From the NCBI GenBank assembly GCA_051656645.1, contig JBOGCH010000020.1, forward strand, positions 62,001 through 126,000: 64,000 nucleotides of DNA, written 5' to 3'. Within the stretch, counting starts at the first letter, position 1. Every line of letters begins with the position of its first letter. A program made the translations under genes and the position numbers. Under the pieces are notes generated by a model. It saw nothing but the letters and a program-made list of their open reading frames with translations. It did no database searches and had not been told where the DNA came from. Below are positions 61,798 to 64,000 of the stretch, one piece after another. This DNA comes from JBOGCH01 sp051656645. GTDB taxonomy: Bacteria; Bacteroidota; Bacteroidia; Bacteroidales; Marinifilaceae.

Positions 61798-63612
61798 TTA
61801 CTGTTGTGGTAATGTGCGGACGGCTCCTTTGTCTGCAGAGCTAACTAGCATGGCGTAAGCCTGTAGTGCTTTGGAAACGTTCCGTTTGCGGTTCAAAGGC
61901 TTGTACTCTTTCATTGCTCCTCGTCGAGCCTCTAATTCAGCTTCCGGAACTTGTAGAGTAATGGAGCGAGTAGGAATGTCAATACTTATTTTATCGCCAT
62001 CCTTAACTAAGGCTATAATACCCCCTGCCGCTGCTTCCGGTGATACGTGTCCAATACTCAATCCTGAAGTTCCACCGCTAAAACGGCCATCTGTAATCAA
62101 TGCACAGGATTTATCGAGCTTTTTGGATTTTAAATAGGATGTTGGGTATAACATCTCTTGCATACCCGGTCCACCACGCGGTCCTTCGTAACGAATTACT
62201 ACAACATCACCGGCTTTTACCTTGTTGTTTAATATTCCATTCATTGCATCATCCTGACTTTCAAAAACTACAGCCGTTCCGTCAAAATGAAATAACTTCT
62301 CATCAACACCAGCAGTTTTAACAATGCATCCATGTTGTGCTATGTTACCTGTAAGTACAGCTAAGCCACCATCTTTAAAGTATGCATTCTCTACATCTCT
62401 AATGCAGCCAGATGCTTTATCCGTATCAAAAGTGTCGTAGTAAAACTCTTGGCTACCCATTTGCTTGTCACCACGGTTTGCCGGAGCACTCAAATAGCGT
62501 TGGTTAAAATTGGAGTCGGAGTTATTAACATTGTATGTGTTAATAACTTTGTTGATATCTTCGTTAATAACGTGCTTGCATGTAGTATTCAGTAAGTTAT
62601 GTTTGCTTAGTTGAGACATTATTTCCATAACTCCACCTGCTCTATTTACATCTTGTATATGGTAAGAGCTGTTTGGTGCCACTTTACAAAGAACAGGAAC
62701 ACGTCTAGACAAAGCATCTATATCCTTCATTGTGAAATCAACTTCAGCCTCTTGCGCTACTGCTAATAAGTGTAGAACTGTGTTTGTACTACCACCCATT
62801 GCAATGTCTAATGCCATCGCGTTTAAAAATGCATCACGATTTGCAATTGTGCGTGGCAACACACTATCATCACCATCACGATAATATTTATATGTGTTTG
62901 TCACAATTAAATTAGCGGCTTCCTCAAAAAGACGTTTTCTGTTCATGTGAGTTGCAACAATAGTTCCATTTCCAGGAAGCGATAATCCTAAAGCTTCAGT
63001 CAAACAGTTCATTGAATTTGCAGTAAACATACCCGAACAAGATCCGCAGCCCGGACACGCATTCTTTTCCATTCGTTCAACAGATGCGTCATCAATATCC
63101 GGATTAGCACCGGCAACCATTGCATCTACTAAGTCCACCTCACGTCCGTCCACTACACCTGCTTCCATCGGACCTCCACTAACAAATACCGTAGGGACAT
63201 TTAATCGCATAGCTGCCATAAGCATCCCCGGGGTTATTTTATCACAATTGCTAATGCAAATCAAGGCATCTAAACAATGCGCATTTGCCATGTATTCAAC
63301 ACTATCAGCAATCACCTCGCGCGAAGGTAGTGAGTATAACATACCCTCATGTCCCATAGCAATACCGTCATCAACGGCAATTGTATTAAACTCTGCAGCA
63401 AAGCATCCCTGTTTTTCAATTAAGGCTTTTACCTCTTGGCCAATGTTGTGTAGGTGTGCATGTCCCGGAACTAATTGTGTAAATGAATTAACAATACCAA
63501 TAATAGGTTTTCCAAATTCAGTTTCTTTCATTCCGTTGGCGCGCCAAAGTGCGCGTGCTCCGGCCATGCGTCGGCCTGCAGTGGTTTTTGAGCTTCTTAA
63601 TTCGTGTTTCAT
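61798..63612 (-). CDS. ilvD: dihydroxy-acid dehydratase
   Basis: 604 residues from ATG 63612 (63624 is a TTG). Fe-S enzyme of valine/isoleucine synthesis. CDKITPGMLMAAMRLNVPTVFVSGGPM, CPGCGSCSGMFTANSMNC with the cluster cysteines, DGRFSGGTSGLSIGHVSPEAA. First structural gene of the operon, directly after the second attenuator (its U-tract ends 22 nt before the start). Confidence 0.96.
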   Translation of the reverse strand: MKHELRSSKTTAGRRMAGARALWRANGMKETEFGKPIIGIVNSFTQLVPGHAHLHNIGQEVKALIEKQGCFAAEFNTIAVDDGIAMGHEGMLYSLPSREVIADSVEYMANAHCLDALICISNCDKITPGMLMAAMRLNVPTVFVSGGPMEAGVVDGREVDLVDAMVAGANPDIDDASVERMEKNACPGCGSCSGMFTANSMNCLTEALGLSLPGNGTIVATHMNRKRLFEEAANLIVTNTYKYYRDGDDSVLPRTIANRDAFLNAMALDIAMGGSTNTVLHLLAVAQEAEVDFTMKDIDALSRRVPVLCKVAPNSSYHIQDVNRAGGVMEIMSQLSKHNLLNTTCKHVINEDINKVINTYNVNNSDSNFNQRYLSAPANRGDKQMGSQEFYYDTFDTDKASGCIRDVENAYFKDGGLAVLTGNIAQHGCIVKTAGVDEKLFHFDGTAVVFESQDDAMNGILNNKVKAGDVVVIRYEGPRGGPGMQEMLYPTSYLKSKKLDKSCALITDGRFSGGTSGLSIGHVSPEAAAGGIIALVKDGDKISIDIPTRSITLQVPEAELEARRGAMKEYKPLNRKRNVSKALQAYAMLVSSADKGAVRTLPQQ

Positions 63613-63634
63613 AGTGTAGTGCAATTTGTGTTTT

Positions 63635-63669
63635 AAAAAAAGAACCTTCCTCCGTGGGGAGAAAGGTTC
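63635..63669 (-). terminator. attenuator terminator 2 (ilv leader)
   Basis: Minus strand: GAACCTTTCTCC pairs with GGAGGAAGGTTC (one U-G pair), 4-nt loop, then TTTTTTT. Its 5' arm includes CCTTTCTCCC, which is also the exact complement of the antiterminator strand at 63697-63706. Confidence 0.9.
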
Positions 63670-63696
63670 GTGTGTCTTTACAATTATATGTATACG

Positions 63697-63706
63697 CCTT
63701 TCTCCC
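63697..63706 (-). promoter_or_regulatory. antiterminator strand 2
   Basis: Minus-strand GGGAGAAAGG, perfectly complementary (10/10) to CCTTTCTCCC in the terminator-2 5' arm (63657-63666). Starts 4 nt after the leader-2 stop codon. Confidence 0.85.
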
Positions 63707-63710
63707 GTCG

Positions 63711-63770
63711 CTATTGAATAATAATGACGCTAATCAGGACCACAATAATAATTGATAAAGTATGATTCAT
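63711..63770 (-). CDS. ilv attenuator leader peptide 2
   Basis: 19 codons: MNHTLSIIIVVLISVIIIQ, stop TAG. 7 Ile, 3 Val, 2 Leu, so 12 of 19 residues are branched-chain. The run of Ile/Val codons is just upstream of the antiterminator strand, the standard geometry for ribosome-mediated attenuation. Confidence 0.88.
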   Translation of the reverse strand: MNHTLSIIIVVLISVIIIQ

Positions 63771-63798
63771 TTTTGTTAGTATAATCGAGTTAATATTA

Positions 63799-63831
63799 TA
63801 AAAAAACGCCCTCCTGATTTCAGGAAGGCGT
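63799..63831 (-). terminator. attenuator terminator 1 (ilv leader)
   Basis: Minus strand: ACGCCTTCCTGA pairs with TCAGGAGGGCGT (one U-G pair), 2-nt loop, then TTTTTTT. Its 5' arm ACGCCTTCCT is also the exact complement of the antiterminator strand at 63863-63872. Confidence 0.9.
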
Positions 63832-63862
63832 GTATCTTATATTTTCATTCTTCTATATGTAT

Positions 63863-63872
63863 ACGCCTTCCT
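63863..63872 (-). promoter_or_regulatory. antiterminator strand 1
   Basis: Minus-strand AGGAAGGCGT, perfectly complementary (10/10) to 63822-63831. It overlaps the leader-1 stop codon, so a ribosome at the stop would mask it. Confidence 0.85.
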
Positions 63873-63936
63873 AATCCCTAATGACTACCAGGTTAATAAT
63901 AATGACGTTTACCAGAATAGAAGATGTATGTAACAT
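63871..63936 (-). CDS. ilv attenuator leader peptide 1
   Basis: 21 codons plus TAG; starts MLHTSSIL, has V-I-I-I at residues 11-14 and L-V-V-I at 16-19. 5 Ile, 4 Val, 3 Leu (12 of 21). M-x-H-T-x-S-I start pattern shared with leader 2. Confidence 0.87.
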   Translation of the reverse strand: MLHTSSILVNVIIINLVVIRD

Positions 63937-63961
63937 ATCTTTTTGCTTTTTGTTTCGGATG

Positions 63962-63991
63962 CAAGTAAGTATTAATTTTTCTAATATGCAA
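63962..63991 (-). promoter_or_regulatory. candidate ilv operon promoter
   Basis: Minus-strand TCTTG (TTG 63989-63991), 21-nt spacer, TACTTG (63962-63967), a one-base-short version of the Bacteroidota box. 26 nt before leader 1. The match is imperfect. Confidence 0.35.
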
Positions 63992-64000
63992 GATAAAAAT

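Larger units (their letters stand above)
63632..63960 (-). promoter_or_regulatory. tandem ribosome-mediated transcription attenuators of the ilv operon
   Basis: Two complete attenuator units in series before ilvD. Each reads, 5' to 3' on the minus strand: leader peptide, antiterminator strand, spacer, terminator. Unit 1 is 63936-63799, unit 2 is 63770-63635. They share AATAATAATGACG (63717-63729 and 63895-63907) and TATATGTATACGCCTT (63685-63700 and 63854-63869), all plus-strand readings. Inference: scarcity of charged Ile/Val/Leu tRNA stalls the ribosome, frees the antiterminator and lets transcription through each gate. Confidence 0.88.

Noticed and set aside
63632..63960. T-box or metabolite riboswitch before ilvD
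   Set aside because: No T-box sequence or specifier-loop layout; the Ile/Val/Leu-rich leader frames plus competing stems fit leader-peptide attenuation fully.
1..64000. tRNA, rRNA, insertion sequences and integrases
   Set aside because: I looked for T-loop GTTCRANNC contexts, transposase-like frames and terminal repeats and found none that hold up; absence was judged by eye only.

Overview
The window comes from a low-to-moderate GC bacterium of the phylum Bacteroidota, most likely order Bacteroidales. This rests on recurring TAnnTTTG promoter -7 boxes with an upstream TTTG about 18-20 nt away, sparse Shine-Dalgarno sites, many short-signal lipoproteins, split LysO halves, six-bladed propeller lipoproteins, paired GH20/GH43/GH18 enzymes, and typical Bacteroidales housekeeping neighbourhoods. 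I cannot name the genus. I saw no rRNA or tRNA genes, no CRISPR array, and no transposase or integrase.

Layout. 1-2.1 kb: the 3' end of an HAE1-type RND drug efflux pump followed by a small PII-like gene. 2.1-5.4 kb: obgE, hpt, mscL and purE, with a large hairpin repeat in the mscL/purE gap. 5.5-9.1 kb: a secreted GH20 hexosaminidase, then a GT2 glycosyltransferase with a LAB_N membrane partner. 9.2-20 kb: housekeeping genes (typA, the yicC-gmk-nadD operon with a tiny membrane protein, cyclophilin, rbfA with a LolC/E-type permease, a thioredoxin), an eight-repeat WG-type secreted protein, and uncharacterised envelope proteins. 20-31 kb is the accessory part: an unknown membrane protein, a two-gene LysO exporter, a second hairpin repeat, a decayed DUF4143 ATPase, two propeller lipoproteins, a GH43 enzyme plus a broken duplicate of its C-terminus, and a GH18 chitinase with a 15-copy minisatellite linker. 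31-36 kb: recO, rdgB, rsgA, a YtxH/holin-X membrane pair and two orphan genes. 35.7-41.3 kb: a porin, an MFS carrier, and a glutamate/GABA antiporter with glutaminase (acid resistance). 41.3-49 kb: a five-gene TolC-adaptor-CusA-type RND-response regulator-histidine kinase operon, followed by the third hairpin repeat. 49.7-57 kb: an MFS carrier, an envelope cluster (SPOR lipoprotein, COG3014, LpoB, DUF1460 amidase, pheS) and an NfeD/flotillin pair. 57.2-64 kb: the branched-chain amino acid operon ilvD-ilvB-ilvN-ilvC-ilvA, read right to left.

The most striking signal is at the right end. The ilv operon is preceded by two complete transcription attenuators in series. Each has a short leader peptide packed with Ile/Val/Leu codons, an antiterminator strand at or just after the leader stop codon, and an intrinsic terminator with a seven-T tract. 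The two units share exact 13- and 16-nt blocks, so they look like a tandem duplication of one ribosome-mediated attenuator.

The second notable signal is a family of three long hairpins at about 4.6, 23.0 and 49.2 kb. Their arms are built from short tandem units (about 11 nt). Two share an identical 14-nt loop region (GTATGACACCCCAA) although their arms differ, and the third has a diverged version.
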